A DNA stretch of 64,000 nt, taken from the NCBI RefSeq assembly GCF_001717465.1, contig NZ_CP017074.1:2074873-2138872 (forward strand), written 5' to 3'. Within the stretch, counting starts at the first letter, position 1, and each line of letters opens with the position of its first letter. The DNA is from Luteimonas sp. JM171. GTDB lineage: Bacteria > Pseudomonadota > Gammaproteobacteria > Xanthomonadales > Xanthomonadaceae. The notes under the pieces were generated by a model. That model did no database searches. It was not told the DNA's origin and worked only from the letters and a program-made list of their open reading frames with translations. Below are positions 25,002 through 34,344 of the stretch, in pieces. The position numbers and the translations under genes are program-made.

Positions 25002-27053
25002 TCAGCGCAGCGCCGGATGGTCCCAGCCCGGGCGCGGGGCGAAGCGCTCGCCGTACTTGCCCTGCAGCGCCTTCAGCCTGTCGAGCAGCTTGTCGGCGCC
25101 GGTGTCGCGGATGTGCTGGATCGGGCCGCCGCGGAACGGCGCGAACCCGGTGCCGAAGATCACGCCCGCATCCAGCAGGTCGGCGTCGTCCACCACGCCC
25201 TCGGCCAGCGCCGCGACGGCCTCGTTGAGCAGGGCCAGCACCAGCCGGTCCTCAAGGTCGTCGGGAGCCACGTAGTCCTTGGGCAGTTCCGGCTTCTTCG
25301 GCTTGCCGTCCTCCCAGGCATACAGGCCCTGGCCGTCCTTCTTGCCGCGCTTGCCCTGTTCGGGCGGCTCGGCGAGGGCGGCCGGGATCTCCAGGCCCAG
25401 GAACGGCGCGAGCTCGCCGGCCACGCCCGCGGCCACGTCCAGGCCCACGGTGTCGATCAGCTCGATCGGCCCCATCGGCATGCCGAACTTCACCGCTGCG
25501 CGGTCGATCGCAGGCCCCGGGATGCCCTCCGCATACGCGGTCGCCGCTTCCAGCATGTACGGGAACAGGAGCCGGTTGACCAGGAAGCCGGGCGTGCCCG
25601 CCACCGGCACCGGCAGCTTGCCGATCGCACGGCAGAAGCCGGCCAGCCGCTCCTGGGTTTCAGGCGCCATGGCGTCGTGGCGGACAATCTCCACCAGCGG
25701 CATCAGCGCCACCGGATTGAAGTAGTGCAGGCCAGCGAAGCGCGCCGGGCGCTGGAGGCCGCTCGCGAGCGTGTCCAGCGGGATCGATGAGGTATTGGTG
25801 GCCAGCAGTGCGTCCGCGCCCAGGTCCGGCTCCACCTGCGCATACAGGCCGCGCTTGGCATCCGCGTCCTCGATGATCGCCTCGATCACCAGGTCGGCCG
25901 TGGCCACCGCCTTGCCTTCCAGGTCGCCCCTGAGGCGCGCCGCGACCTCCGGGCGTTTGGATTCGTCCTTGACCTTCTTCGCAAACAGGGCCTGGGCGCG
26001 CTCGAGCGCCTGGTCGATGTAGGACTGCTCGCGGTCCTGCACGGTGACCTCGAAACCCCTGTAGGCCGCCCAGGCGGCGATGTCGCCGCCCATCACCCCG
26101 GCACCCACCACGTGCACCCTGCCGATGCCATGGTCGTGCCCGCCCAGGGACTTCAGGCGCTCCTGCAAAAAGTACACGCGGGTCAGGTTGCGCGCGGTTG
26201 GCGTGCCCGCCAGCTTGACGACCGAGCGGCGCTCGGCGTCCAGGCGTGATTGCAGGCCACCGCCACTGCGGCGCCAGGTCTCGATCAGCAGGTAAGGTGC
26301 GGGGTAATGGTCCTTGCGCGCCTTGCGGGCCACCTGCTTGACCAGCACGGGCGCCAGCACCTGCCGTACCGGCCAGATGTTGGTGGCCCAGCCCAGGAAG
26401 CGCTGCTTGAACGGACGCGTGGCGCCCTTGAGCGCAAGCGCCGCCGCCGCATCCTCCAGCAGCGCCGGCTCGGCCACCTTGTCCACCAGGCCGATGTTGC
26501 GCGCGGCCTTCGCTGACAGGGCGCGGCCGGTAAGCATCATGTCGAACGCGGCCGGCGCGCCGACCAGGCGCGGCAGCCGCACGCTCCCGCCCCAGCCCGG
26601 ATAGATCCCGAGTTTCACCTCGGGCAGGCCGATGCGGGTGGACTCGTCGCTGCTGGCCACGCGCCAATCGCAGGCCAGCGCGATCTCGGTGCCGCCGCCC
26701 ATGCAGAACCCGTGGATCGCGGCCACGGTGGGGCAGGGCAGGTCCGCCAGGCGCTGGAACACCTGCTGGCCGCGACGGATGGAATCGCCGATCGTGCCCT
26801 TGGCGTCGAACTCGCGGAATTCGCGGATGTCCGCCCCGGCGATGAAGCCTTTCTGCTTGGCCGAGCGCAGCACCAGGGCCCGGGGCGGATCGAGCGCCAG
26901 CCGCTCGAGCATGCCGTCCAGCTCGATCAGCACGTCCTGGGAGAACGTGTTGACGGACTCGCCCTGGCGATCGAACGCCAGGACCAGCACGCCGTCCTCG
27001 CGCAGGTCGGCTTTCCAGTGGCTGAAGCGCAGTCCGTCGAGGCCTGCAATCAT
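25002..27053 (-). CDS. fadJ: Multifunctional fatty acid oxidation complex alpha subunit (FadB/FadJ-like)
   Basis: The 683-aa fusion joins enoyl-CoA hydratase (residues 1-200) to NAD-dependent 3-hydroxyacyl-CoA dehydrogenase (about 312-683). The hydratase catalytic glutamates are E123 (GGGTEIAL) and E145 (LPEVKLG), and the oxyanion-hole segment is AGADIREF. The NAD-binding motif is VHVVGAGVMGG (314-322), and GLHYFNPV supplies the catalytic His. No thiolase gene is adjacent, unlike the fadBA operon. The ATG at 27051-27053 is chosen; 13 codons of upstream reading are discarded. FadJ is preferred over FadB on length and context, without certainty. Confidence 0.9.
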   Translation of the reverse strand: MIAGLDGLRFSHWKADLREDGVLVLAFDRQGESVNTFSQDVLIELDGMLERLALDPPRALVLRSAKQKGFIAGADIREFREFDAKGTIGDSIRRGQQVFQRLADLPCPTVAAIHGFCMGGGTEIALACDWRVASSDESTRIGLPEVKLGIYPGWGGSVRLPRLVGAPAAFDMMLTGRALSAKAARNIGLVDKVAEPALLEDAAAALALKGATRPFKQRFLGWATNIWPVRQVLAPVLVKQVARKARKDHYPAPYLLIETWRRSGGGLQSRLDAERRSVVKLAGTPTARNLTRVYFLQERLKSLGGHDHGIGRVHVVGAGVMGGDIAAWAAYRGFEVTVQDREQSYIDQALERAQALFAKKVKDESKRPEVAARLRGDLEGKAVATADLVIEAIIEDADAKRGLYAQVEPDLGADALLATNTSSIPLDTLASGLQRPARFAGLHYFNPVALMPLVEIVRHDAMAPETQERLAGFCRAIGKLPVPVAGTPGFLVNRLLFPYMLEAATAYAEGIPGPAIDRAAVKFGMPMGPIELIDTVGLDVAAGVAGELAPFLGLEIPAALAEPPEQGKRGKKDGQGLYAWEDGKPKKPELPKDYVAPDDLEDRLVLALLNEAVAALAEGVVDDADLLDAGVIFGTGFAPFRGGPIQHIRDTGADKLLDRLKALQGKYGERFAPRPGWDHPALR

Positions 27054-27087
27054 GCGACACCATCCGTTAGGGTACGGGAAGCCGCCT

Positions 27088-27117
27088 ATCATCCAGAGGT
27101 CGTTCGTCCTGCGTCAA
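27088..27117 (-). promoter_or_regulatory. Putative promoter of the fad gene
   Basis: On the minus strand TTGACG (27112-27117) and GATGAT (27088-27093) are separated by 18 bases, giving a leader of about 25-30 bases before the ATG at 27053. The region also separates the divergent rpoE gene. Confidence 0.42.
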
Positions 27118-27214
27118 ATCCCGCGCATGGCCTCCGCGGCGGCGGCCGGGGCTTGCCGGGAGCCGGTCCCGCCCCCAGATCCGGGTATCGACGCGCACGA
27201 AAGGAGCCCGGCCC

Positions 27215-27829
27215 GTGGCCGACAACGACCCGCAGCAGCTGGACAACGAACTGGTCAAGCGCGTGCAGCGCGGCGACGACGCCGCGTTCGACCTGCTGGT
27301 GCGCAAGTACCAGCACCGCATCGCGGCGCTGATCGGGCGCTACGTCAATGACTGGAGCGAGTGCCAGGACATTGCCCAGGAAACATTCATCCGCGCCTAC
27401 CGCGCGATCGGGAACTTCCGCGGGGACGCCCAGTTCTATACCTGGCTGCACCGGATCGCGGTCAACACCGCCAAGAACCACCTGGTGGCGATGGGCCGGC
27501 GTCCGCCGGGCGCGGACATCGATGTCGCCGATGCCGAGCAGTTCGACTCGGGCATCCGCCTGCGCGACACCGACACCCCGGAGCGGGAAATGATGCGCCG
27601 GCAGATGGAACAAACGGTGCTGCGCGCGGTCGAAGGATTGCCCGAGGAGCTGCGGGTCGCGATCACCCTGCGGGAGGTCGACGGCCTGAGCTACGAGGAG
27701 ATTGCCCAACGGATGGATTGCCCGGTCGGAACGGTGCGCTCGCGCATCTTCCGCGCCCGCGAGGCGATCGACCAGGAACTCAAGCCCCTGATGGATGGGG
27801 AAACAAGCGCGGAGCGTGCGACCCGATGA
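27215..27829 (+). CDS. rpoE: RNA polymerase sigma-E (AlgU/RpoE type)
   Basis: The 204-aa ECF sigma factor drives the envelope-stress response. Region 2 includes DIAQETFIRAYRAI and FYTWLHRIAVNTAKNHL; region 4 includes EELRVAITLREVDGLSYEEIA and GTVRSRIFRAREAI. It starts with GTG at 27215, with AAGGAG nine bases before. The stop overlaps rseA (ATGA), the standard sigma/anti-sigma pair, with the MucD protease next. No canonical GAACTT-type sigma-E promoter is obvious upstream. Confidence 0.95.
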   Translation: MADNDPQQLDNELVKRVQRGDDAAFDLLVRKYQHRIAALIGRYVNDWSECQDIAQETFIRAYRAIGNFRGDAQFYTWLHRIAVNTAKNHLVAMGRRPPGADIDVADAEQFDSGIRLRDTDTPEREMMRRQMEQTVLRAVEGLPEELRVAITLREVDGLSYEEIAQRMDCPVGTVRSRIFRAREAIDQELKPLMDGETSAERATR

Positions 27830-28860
27830 TGCAGAGCGAAGACAGCGACAACCTCCAGATCGTGCCCGACCCGGACAAGCTCGAGCGGTACCACCGCCAG
27901 CAGCTCTCGGCGATGCTCGATGGCGAGCTGTCGCCGGACCAGGCGCGCTTCATGCTGCGCCGCCTGCAGCACGACACCGACCTGGCCGGCTGCTGGGAGC
28001 GCTGGCAGGTCTGCGGCGACGTGCTGCGCGGCCACCACCATGCGCTGCTGCCGCCGGATTTCGCCGGGCGCGTGTCCGCCGCCATCGCCGGCGACCGGTC
28101 CCCCGTGCAGGCGCGCGCGCGCAACGGCGCGCCGCGGCTGCTGCGCTGGGGCGGTGGCGCCGCTCTCGCGGCATCGGTGGCCATGGCCGCGCTGCTGGTT
28201 GGACGCCAGGGCACGGTGGAGCCCGGCCAGGTGCCGCCCCAGGCCCTGCCTGCGCTGGCGGCAGGAGGCCAGGCGGCGGTCCCGGAGGCCGCAGTTCCCG
28301 TCCCGGTCGAACCCGCGCCCGAGACCACGCCGGCCGCGCCGGCCGTGACCGCGCTGGCGGCCGCGGATGCGACGCGCCGGATTTCCCGGGCGCGCGCCGC
28401 CACCCGGGCCGCTGTGCCTGCCGATGGCGCGCGTGCCTCCAGTCAAAGCCCAGCTGCGCCGCAGCTGGTGGCGGTGACCGCCGATGCGCCGGCAGTCGTG
28501 GCCGACGCCGCGCCTGCCATGGAACGGGCGGTGGCCGACGCTGCGCCGGCGTTGGCGCCCCCAGCCGGTGAGGGCATCGGGTCCGATCCCTTCCGGGCCC
28601 TGCCCATGACCGTGGCCAGCCGGCCCTGGCCGCGCGCGGCCGCAGGCGCCGGGGAGCGCTACAGCGTCGGCTTTGGCGGCGCGTTCCAGGAGCCGCCAGC
28701 GTGGGCGAAACCCCTGGGCCCGATGCGCCCGGGCGCCCTTGAGCTGTTTGGGCTGCCCGGCAGCCCGGCGCCGCGCCTGACCGGCGCCACCGCCATCGGC
28801 GCCCGCCCGGTGCCCGTCCAGGGCCCGGATGCGCCGGCCGCGGCGGCCGACCCGCGCTGA
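27826..28860 (+). CDS. rseA: Sigma-E anti-sigma factor RseA/MucA-like
   Basis: The 344-aa single-pass membrane protein is longer than E. coli RseA (216 aa). Residues 20-90 hold the cytoplasmic sigma-binding domain (QQLSAMLDGELSPDQA; CWERWQVCGDVLRG). A membrane span follows at about 106-126, then a long Ala/Pro-rich periplasmic part. DegS/RseP-type cleavage of such proteins releases sigma-E. Only the N-terminal domain is clearly conserved; the disordered periplasmic region from 130 to 260 explains the extra length. Confidence 0.88.
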   Translation: MMQSEDSDNLQIVPDPDKLERYHRQQLSAMLDGELSPDQARFMLRRLQHDTDLAGCWERWQVCGDVLRGHHHALLPPDFAGRVSAAIAGDRSPVQARARNGAPRLLRWGGGAALAASVAMAALLVGRQGTVEPGQVPPQALPALAAGGQAAVPEAAVPVPVEPAPETTPAAPAVTALAAADATRRISRARAATRAAVPADGARASSQSPAAPQLVAVTADAPAVVADAAPAMERAVADAAPALAPPAGEGIGSDPFRALPMTVASRPWPRAAAGAGERYSVGFGGAFQEPPAWAKPLGPMRPGALELFGLPGSPAPRLTGATAIGARPVPVQGPDAPAAAADPR

Positions 28861-28866
28861 TCACAC

Positions 28867-28884
28867 GGCGGGCCACCGCCCGCC
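28867..28884 (+). other. Short hairpin between rseA and mucD
   Basis: A 7-bp GGCGGGC/GCCCGCC stem with a CACC loop lies seven bases after the rseA stop. No T-run follows; it may only slow readthrough or protect the transcript. Confidence 0.28.
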
Positions 28885-28926
28885 CCACATACTCACCAGG
28901 ATTGGACTGTCGAGGATTGCACGCTG

Positions 28927-30468
28927 ATGAAAGCACCCATTCCCGCCCTTGCACTCGTGTTGGTTACCGCCGCGGCCACCGCTGCGGTGATGCTGCCTTC
29001 TGCCACCGCCGAGCCTGCGCCGCAGCAGGCCACCACCGCGCCCGCCACCGCCGCGCCGGCGCCGGAGCTGGTGACGGGGCTGCCCGACTTCACCCGGCTG
29101 GTTGAACAGGTCGGCCCCGGGGTGGTGAGCATCGAGGCGGTGATCACCATGCGCACCGCCCAGCGCGGGCCGCGCTCGGCGCCGCCGGAGGAGATGTTCC
29201 CCGAGATCTTCCGGCGCTTCTTCGGCCCGGGGTTTCCGTTCGGGGGCCAGCCTGGCGACCCGGGCGCACCGGTGCCGCGCGGCATGTCCATGGGCACGGG
29301 GTTTTTGATCAGCGAGGACGGCTACCTGCTCACCAACCACCACGTGGTGGCCAACGCCGAGGAGGTGCGGGTGCGGCTGCATGACCACCGCCAGTTCGAG
29401 GCGGAGGTGGTGGGCAGCGACGAGCAGTCCGACGTTGCCGTGCTCAAGATCGAGGCCGACGACCTGACCGTGCTGCGGCCGGGCGATGCCAGCGACGTGC
29501 GCCCCGGGCAGTGGGCGGTGGCGATCGGGTCGCCCTTTGGCCTGGAGCAGTCGGTGACGGCGGGCATCGTCAGCGCCGTGGGGCGTGCCAACCGTTACTC
29601 GCCGCAGCAGCAGTACGTGCCCTTCATCCAGACCGACGTGGCCATCAACCGCGGCAATTCCGGCGGCCCGCTGCTCAACACGCGCGGCGAGGTGATCGGG
29701 ATCAACTCCCAGATCTTCAGCAACAGCGGTGGCTACCAGGGCGTGAGCTTCGCGATCCCCATCGACATCGCCATGAACGTGGCCGAGCAGATCAAGGACA
29801 CCGGCAGCGTGCAGCGCGGCCTGATCGGCGTCACCGTCGGCGCGGTCACGCGCGAGATCATGGCCGGTTTCGATCTGCCGGACACGCGCGGAGCGCTGGT
29901 CAACGGCATCCAGCCGGGCAGCCCCGCCGAGGATGCCGGCATCGAGATCGGCGACGTCATCCGCGCGGTGGACGGCACCCCCATCGTGCGCGCCAGCGAC
30001 CTCCCGCCGATCGTGGGCAACATGGCCCCGGGCACCCGCGTGCAGCTCGAGGTGTTCCGCGAAGGCCGCACCCGCAACTTCACCGTCACCCTGGCGAGCC
30101 TGGACAGCGCCACTGGGGCCAGCCAGCCCGCGCGCCCGGGCGCGGGCCGCGACCGGGGGGCCGCCCAGGCACAGTCCAGCAACCCGCTCGGGCTGTCCGC
30201 GCAGGACCTGACCGATGCCCAGCGCCGGCAGGCCGGCCTGCCGGACGGGGAGGGCGTGCGCATCACCGCCGTCGACGGCCAGGCGGCCCGCAACGCGGGC
30301 ATCTTCCCGGGCGACGTGATCTCACGCGTGGGGCGCTCGGTGGTGGGCAGCGCCGCAGACCTTGACCGCCTGCTGCGGGACGTCAAGCCGGGCCAGACGG
30401 TGATGCTGCTGCGCCATCGCGGCGGCGCCACCGAGTTCGTCGCGGTGACCCTCGAAGCCAACGACTGA
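28927..30468 (+). CDS. mucD: Periplasmic serine protease MucD/DegP
   Basis: The 513-aa HtrA-type protease and chaperone has a signal peptide (1-28), then a trypsin-like domain with H139 (TNHHV), D169 (SDVAVLK) and S245 (GNSGGP). Two PDZ domains follow, at about 280-385 and 415-505. A Pro/Gly-rich loop near 100-118 corresponds to the LA loop. It degrades misfolded periplasmic proteins, and in Pseudomonas MucD limits sigma-E activation. It forms the rpoE-rseA-mucD unit. Confidence 0.94.
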   Translation: MKAPIPALALVLVTAAATAAVMLPSATAEPAPQQATTAPATAAPAPELVTGLPDFTRLVEQVGPGVVSIEAVITMRTAQRGPRSAPPEEMFPEIFRRFFGPGFPFGGQPGDPGAPVPRGMSMGTGFLISEDGYLLTNHHVVANAEEVRVRLHDHRQFEAEVVGSDEQSDVAVLKIEADDLTVLRPGDASDVRPGQWAVAIGSPFGLEQSVTAGIVSAVGRANRYSPQQQYVPFIQTDVAINRGNSGGPLLNTRGEVIGINSQIFSNSGGYQGVSFAIPIDIAMNVAEQIKDTGSVQRGLIGVTVGAVTREIMAGFDLPDTRGALVNGIQPGSPAEDAGIEIGDVIRAVDGTPIVRASDLPPIVGNMAPGTRVQLEVFREGRTRNFTVTLASLDSATGASQPARPGAGRDRGAAQAQSSNPLGLSAQDLTDAQRRQAGLPDGEGVRITAVDGQAARNAGIFPGDVISRVGRSVVGSAADLDRLLRDVKPGQTVMLLRHRGGATEFVAVTLEAND

Positions 30469-30501
30469 GCGTTCCCGGGCCGCGCCCGGCGGCCGCTTGC
30501 G

Positions 30502-30531
30502 GCAGCGCCCGTCCCGCGGGGCGGGCGCTGC
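30502..30531 (+). terminator. Hairpin between mucD and lepA
   Basis: A perfect 10-bp stem (30502-30511 with 30522-30531) encloses a self-complementary CCCGCGGG loop region. No T-run is present. It probably marks the end of the sigma-E operon; a GATAAT hexamer for lepA follows at 30539-30544. Confidence 0.5.
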
Positions 30532-30584
30532 GCTGTGCGATAATGCCGCGTTTTCCTGCCACGATGCGATAGCGACGCCGCCCC

Positions 30585-32390
30585 ATGAGCGACCCGATGC
30601 GGAACATCCGCAACTTTTCCATCATTGCCCACGTCGACCACGGCAAGTCGACCCTGGCCGACCGCATCATCCAGATGTGCGGCGGGCTCACCGAGCGTGA
30701 GATGGAAGCCCAGGTGCTGGACAACAACCCCATCGAGCGCGAGCGGGGCATCACCATCAAGTCGCACTCGGTGTCGGTCCAGTACAAGGCGCTGGACGGC
30801 GAGACCTACCACCTCAACTTCATCGACACCCCCGGCCACGTCGACTTCAGCTACGAGGTCAGCCGCTCGCTGGCCGCCTGCGAGGGCGCGCTGCTGGTGG
30901 TGGACGCCGCCCAGGGCGTGGAGGCGCAGTCGGTGGCCAACTGCTACACCGCGGTGGAGCAGGGCCTTGAAGTGGTGCCGGTGCTGAACAAGATCGACCT
31001 GCCCACCGCCGACGTGGATCGGGTGAAGGAAGAGATCGAGGCGGTGATCGGCATCGACGCCTCGGATGCGTTGGCGGTAAGCGCCAAGACCGGCCTCAAC
31101 ATGCAGGACGTGCTGGAGGCCATCGTCACCCGCATCCCGCCCCCGCAGCGCGGCGACACCGACAAGCTGCAGGCGCTGATCATCGATTCCTGGTTCGACA
31201 ACTACCTCGGGGTGGTGTCGCTGGTGCGGGTGGTGCAGGGCGAGATCAAGAGCGGCGACAAGCTGCTGGTGATGTCCACCGGCCGCACCCACCAGGTGGA
31301 CGGCGTGGGCGTGTTCACGCCCAAGCGCAAGGTCACCGGCAGGCTGGGCGCGGGCGAGGTGGGCTGGGTCACGGCCAGCATCAAGGACGTCCACGGCGCC
31401 CCGGTGGGCGACACCCTGACCCTCGCCGGCGATCCGGCGGCCAAGCCGCTGCCGGGCTTCCAGGAAATGCAGCCGCGGGTGTTCGCCGGCCTGTTCCCGG
31501 TGGACGCCGACGACTACCCCGACCTGCGCGAGGCGCTGGACAAGCTGCGCCTGAACGATGCCGCCCTGCGCTTCGAGCCGGAGAGTTCGGAGGCCATGGG
31601 CTTCGGCTTCCGCTGCGGCTTCCTGGGCATGCTGCACATGGAGATCGTGCAGGAGCGCCTGGAGCGCGAGTACGACCTCAACCTCATCAACACCGCGCCG
31701 ACGGTGGTGTACGAGGTGGTGCGGACCGATGGCGAGGTCGTGCCGCTCGACAACCCGGCCGACCTGCCGCCGGTGAACCAGATCGAGGAGATCCGCGAGC
31801 CGATCATCCGCGCCAACATCCTGACCCCGCCCGACCACGTCGGCAGCGTGATCACGCTGTGCGAGGAGAAGCGCGGCAGCCAGATCGGCATCCAGTACAT
31901 GGGCAGCCAGGTGCAGGTGAGCTACGAGCTGCCGATGGCCGAGGTGGTGCTGGATTTCTTCGATCGCCTGAAGTCGGTCAGCCGCGGCTATGCGTCGCTG
32001 GACTACCATTTCGAGCGCTTCGAGGCCGGCCCGTTCGTGCGCGTGGACATCCTGATCAATGGCGACAAGGTCGACGCCCTGTCGATCATCGTCCACCGCA
32101 TGCACGCCGACCGGCGCGGGCGCGAGCTGACCGAGAAGATGAAGGACCTGATCCCGCGCCAGCAGTTCGATGTCGCGATCCAGGCCGCGATCGGCTCGCA
32201 GATCATCGCCCGCACCACGGTCAAGGCGCTGCGCAAGAACGTGCTGGCCAAGTGCTATGGTGGCGACATTTCGCGCAAGAAGAAGCTTCTTGAAAAGCAG
32301 AAGGAAGGCAAGAAGCGGATGAAGCAGGTGGGTCGTGTCGAGATCCCGCAGGAAGCGTTCCTGGCGGTCTTGAACACCGGCAAGGACTAG
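30585..32390 (+). CDS. lepA: Elongation factor 4
   Basis: The 601-aa translational GTPase is related to EF-G and acts on stalled or initiating ribosomes. GTP-binding elements are AHVDHGKST near residues 15-23, RGITIK, DTPGH and NKIDLP. The LepA-specific C-terminal domain includes [23 protein letters not shown]. The following lepB gene is 33 bases away, the near-universal lepA-lepB pairing. An inner ATG four codons downstream is possible as start. Confidence 0.97.
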   Translation: MSDPMRNIRNFSIIAHVDHGKSTLADRIIQMCGGLTEREMEAQVLDNNPIERERGITIKSHSVSVQYKALDGETYHLNFIDTPGHVDFSYEVSRSLAACEGALLVVDAAQGVEAQSVANCYTAVEQGLEVVPVLNKIDLPTADVDRVKEEIEAVIGIDASDALAVSAKTGLNMQDVLEAIVTRIPPPQRGDTDKLQALIIDSWFDNYLGVVSLVRVVQGEIKSGDKLLVMSTGRTHQVDGVGVFTPKRKVTGRLGAGEVGWVTASIKDVHGAPVGDTLTLAGDPAAKPLPGFQEMQPRVFAGLFPVDADDYPDLREALDKLRLNDAALRFEPESSEAMGFGFRCGFLGMLHMEIVQERLEREYDLNLINTAPTVVYEVVRTDGEVVPLDNPADLPPVNQIEEIREPIIRANILTPPDHVGSVITLCEEKRGSQIGIQYMGSQVQVSYELPMAEVVLDFFDRLKSVSRGYASLDYHFERFEAGPFVRVDILINGDKVDALSIIVHRMHADRRGRELTEKMKDLIPRQQFDVAIQAAIGSQIIARTTVKALRKNVLAKCYGGDISRKKKLLEKQKEGKKRMKQVGRVEIPQEAFLAVLNTGKD

Positions 32391-32423
32391 CAGGCAGCTC
32401 AGGCTGGCTCCAAAGGAGCATCG

Positions 32424-33218
32424 ATGAAATGGTTTGAAATCGGACTGGTCGTCCTGACCCTCGCGACCGGGATCATCTGGCTGCTGGACCGCCTTGTATT
32501 CGCCAAGCGGCGCGCCGCGCGCGCAGGCCTGCTGGAGGAAAAGGAGCCGGTCGTCGTCGACTACGCCCGGGCGTTTTTCCCGATCCTGGCGGTGGTGCTG
32601 GTGCTGCGCAGCTTCGTCGCCGAGCCGTTCCGCATCCCCTCCAGCTCGATGATGCCCACGCTGCTGATCGGCGACTTCATCCTCGTCAACAAGTTCTCCT
32701 ACGGGCTGCGCCTGCCGATCACCAACAAGAAGGTGGTGTCGATCGGCGAGCCGCAGCGCGGCGACGTGGTGGTGTTCCGGCCGCCGCAGTATCCCGACCA
32801 GGACTGGATCAAGCGCGTGATCGGCGTGCCGGGCGACACCGTGCGCTATGAGGACAACACGGTGTACGTCAACGGCGAGCCCTTCCAGTACGTACCGGCC
32901 GGCCGCTACGAGGGCCGGGGCCGTGGCCAGGAGATGAGCGGCGCGCTGCTGTTCGACGAGTTGATCCCGGGCCGCGAGCGCGCCCACCAGGTGCTGGAAA
33001 CCCAGCTTCCCATCCGCGATCCGGCCGAGGGCGAATGGACCGTCCCCGAAGGGCACTATTTCGTGATGGGCGACAACCGCGACAGGAGCGATGACAGCCG
33101 CTTCTGGGGTACGCTTCCCGAGAGCCAGCTGCGCGGAAAGGCCTTCCTGGTGTGGATGAACTGGGACGGCAGCGCCGGGGGAGTTGGCTTCGACCGGATC
33201 GGCAAGCGCATTCCGTAG
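32424..33218 (+). CDS. lepB: Signal peptidase I
   Basis: The 264-aa membrane protease removes Sec and Tat signal peptides on the periplasmic side. Two N-terminal spans (residues 5-24 and 50-63) precede box B IPSSSMMPT with nucleophile Ser75, and DWIKRVIG carries general-base Lys130. MGDNRDRSDDSR is the conserved box E. An AAAGGAG ribosome site precedes the ATG. The gene is followed by a small DUF4845 gene and rnc. Confidence 0.96.
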   Translation: MKWFEIGLVVLTLATGIIWLLDRLVFAKRRAARAGLLEEKEPVVVDYARAFFPILAVVLVLRSFVAEPFRIPSSSMMPTLLIGDFILVNKFSYGLRLPITNKKVVSIGEPQRGDVVVFRPPQYPDQDWIKRVIGVPGDTVRYEDNTVYVNGEPFQYVPAGRYEGRGRGQEMSGALLFDELIPGRERAHQVLETQLPIRDPAEGEWTVPEGHYFVMGDNRDRSDDSRFWGTLPESQLRGKAFLVWMNWDGSAGGVGFDRIGKRIP

Positions 33219-33255
33219 CCTGCGTGCGGCGGTGGGATATCCAGGGGAGAAGACA

Positions 33256-33636
33256 ATGAAGCGCAATGAGAGGGGCATGACCCTGCTCGGGTTCGTGATC
33301 GTGCTGGCGGTGGTGGGCTTTTTCGCCTACGTGGCCATGCGGCTGTTCCCGATGTACCAGGAGTATTACAGCGTGCGCTCGGCCATGAAGGGGCTCGCGG
33401 CGGAGCCGGGCATCGGCACCCAGGATCCGGCCCGCATCCAGGACCTGTTCTTCCGCCGCCTGTACATCAATTACTCCGAGAACGTGAAAAAGGAACACGT
33501 GAAGCTGCGCCGGGTCGACAACGGCTGGGAAATGCAGGTGCAGTACGAGGTGCGCAGGCCGCTGGTCGGCAACCTCGACGTGGTCGGCAAGTTCGATTCA
33601 ACCCAGATGCTCACGCGTGCCGGCGACATCAACTGA
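33256..33636 (+). CDS. DUF4845 protein with pilin-like N-terminus
   Basis: The 126-aa protein lies between lepB and rnc, as in many proteobacteria. After a short basic leader, [18 protein letters not shown] (residues 6-23) forms a single membrane helix that looks like the start of a type IV pilin, but Gly12 replaces the usual Glu at position +5. The rest (40-126) is a small soluble periplasmic domain with [12 protein letters not shown]. Its function is unknown. The ATG at 33256 has an AGGGGAGAAG site; its end overlaps rnc by 20 bases. Confidence 0.8.
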   Translation: MKRNERGMTLLGFVIVLAVVGFFAYVAMRLFPMYQEYYSVRSAMKGLAAEPGIGTQDPARIQDLFFRRLYINYSENVKKEHVKLRRVDNGWEMQVQYEVRRPLVGNLDVVGKFDSTQMLTRAGDIN

Positions 33637-34282
33637 ATCCTTCGGCCACAGCTTTGCCGACCCGGGCCTGCTGGCCCGGGCGCTGACCCATCGCAGCGCC
33701 GGGGCGCCGCATAACGAACGCTTGGAGTTCCTCGGCGACGCCCTGCTGGGGATGATCGTCGCCGAGGTGCTGTTCCAGCGCTGGCCGCGCGCCGACGAGG
33801 GCGCCCTGACCCGCGCGCGCGCCGAGCTGGTGCGCGAATCCACGCTCGCACGCATTGCCCGGCGCCTGGACCTGGGCCCGCGGCTCAAGCTCGGCCCGGG
33901 CGAAATGAAGTCCGGCGGCCACCGCCGCGACTCCATCCTCGCCGACGCCCTGGAGGCGATCATCGCCGCCGTCTACCTCGACGCCGGCCCTGACGCCTGC
34001 CGCAGTGTCGTGCTGGCCTGGTTCGAGCCGGAGCTCGACCAGCTGGTGGTCGGCAAGGTGGAGAAGGACCCCAAGACCCGCCTCCAGGAGTGGCTCCAGG
34101 CCCGCCAGCACCCGCTGCCCTCCTATGAACTGCTGGGCGAATCCGGCTCCGACCACGACAAGACCTTCCAGGTGCGCTGCGTCCTCTCGGTGCCCGAAGT
34201 CTCCGCCGAAGGCGAGGGCAGCTCACGGCGCGGCGCCGAGCAGCAGGCCGCCGAGGCCGTCCTCGGCCTGCTCCAGGCCTGA
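33617..34282 (+). CDS. rnc: Ribonuclease III
   Basis: The 221-aa dsRNA endonuclease matures rRNA and controls mRNA decay. The signature [12 protein letters not shown] (33-44) supplies Glu37 and Asp41. The second catalytic cluster is in [17 protein letters not shown], and a C-terminal dsRBD spans about 150-220. It starts with GTG at 33617 inside the DUF4845 gene, giving full-length rnc. The lepB-rnc-era-recO order is conserved. Valine codons shift toward GTC across the end of rnc and the start of era. Confidence 0.95.
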   Translation: MPATSTESFGHSFADPGLLARALTHRSAGAPHNERLEFLGDALLGMIVAEVLFQRWPRADEGALTRARAELVRESTLARIARRLDLGPRLKLGPGEMKSGGHRRDSILADALEAIIAAVYLDAGPDACRSVVLAWFEPELDQLVVGKVEKDPKTRLQEWLQARQHPLPSYELLGESGSDHDKTFQVRCVLSVPEVSAEGEGSSRRGAEQQAAEAVLGLLQA

Positions 34283-34332
34283 CCGCCGCCCGGTCGCTTG
34301 CCCCTGCCGCGCTCATGCGCGCCCCGGGCGCC

Positions 34333-34338
34333 TACAAT
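34333..34338 (+). promoter_or_regulatory. Putative -10 box of era (leaderless start)
   Basis: TACAAT, five of six to consensus, ends exactly six bases before the era ATG. No Shine-Dalgarno or -35 is visible, so a leaderless era transcript is possible besides readthrough from rnc. Confidence 0.4.
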
Positions 34339-34344
34339 GGCGAC

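Noticed and set aside
29733-33278. Minus-strand open frame of over 1100 codons
   Set aside because: It runs opposite to mucD, lepA and lepB, all strongly conserved. High GC removes stop codons on the antisense strand, and the translation is His/Ala/Val-rich without domains.
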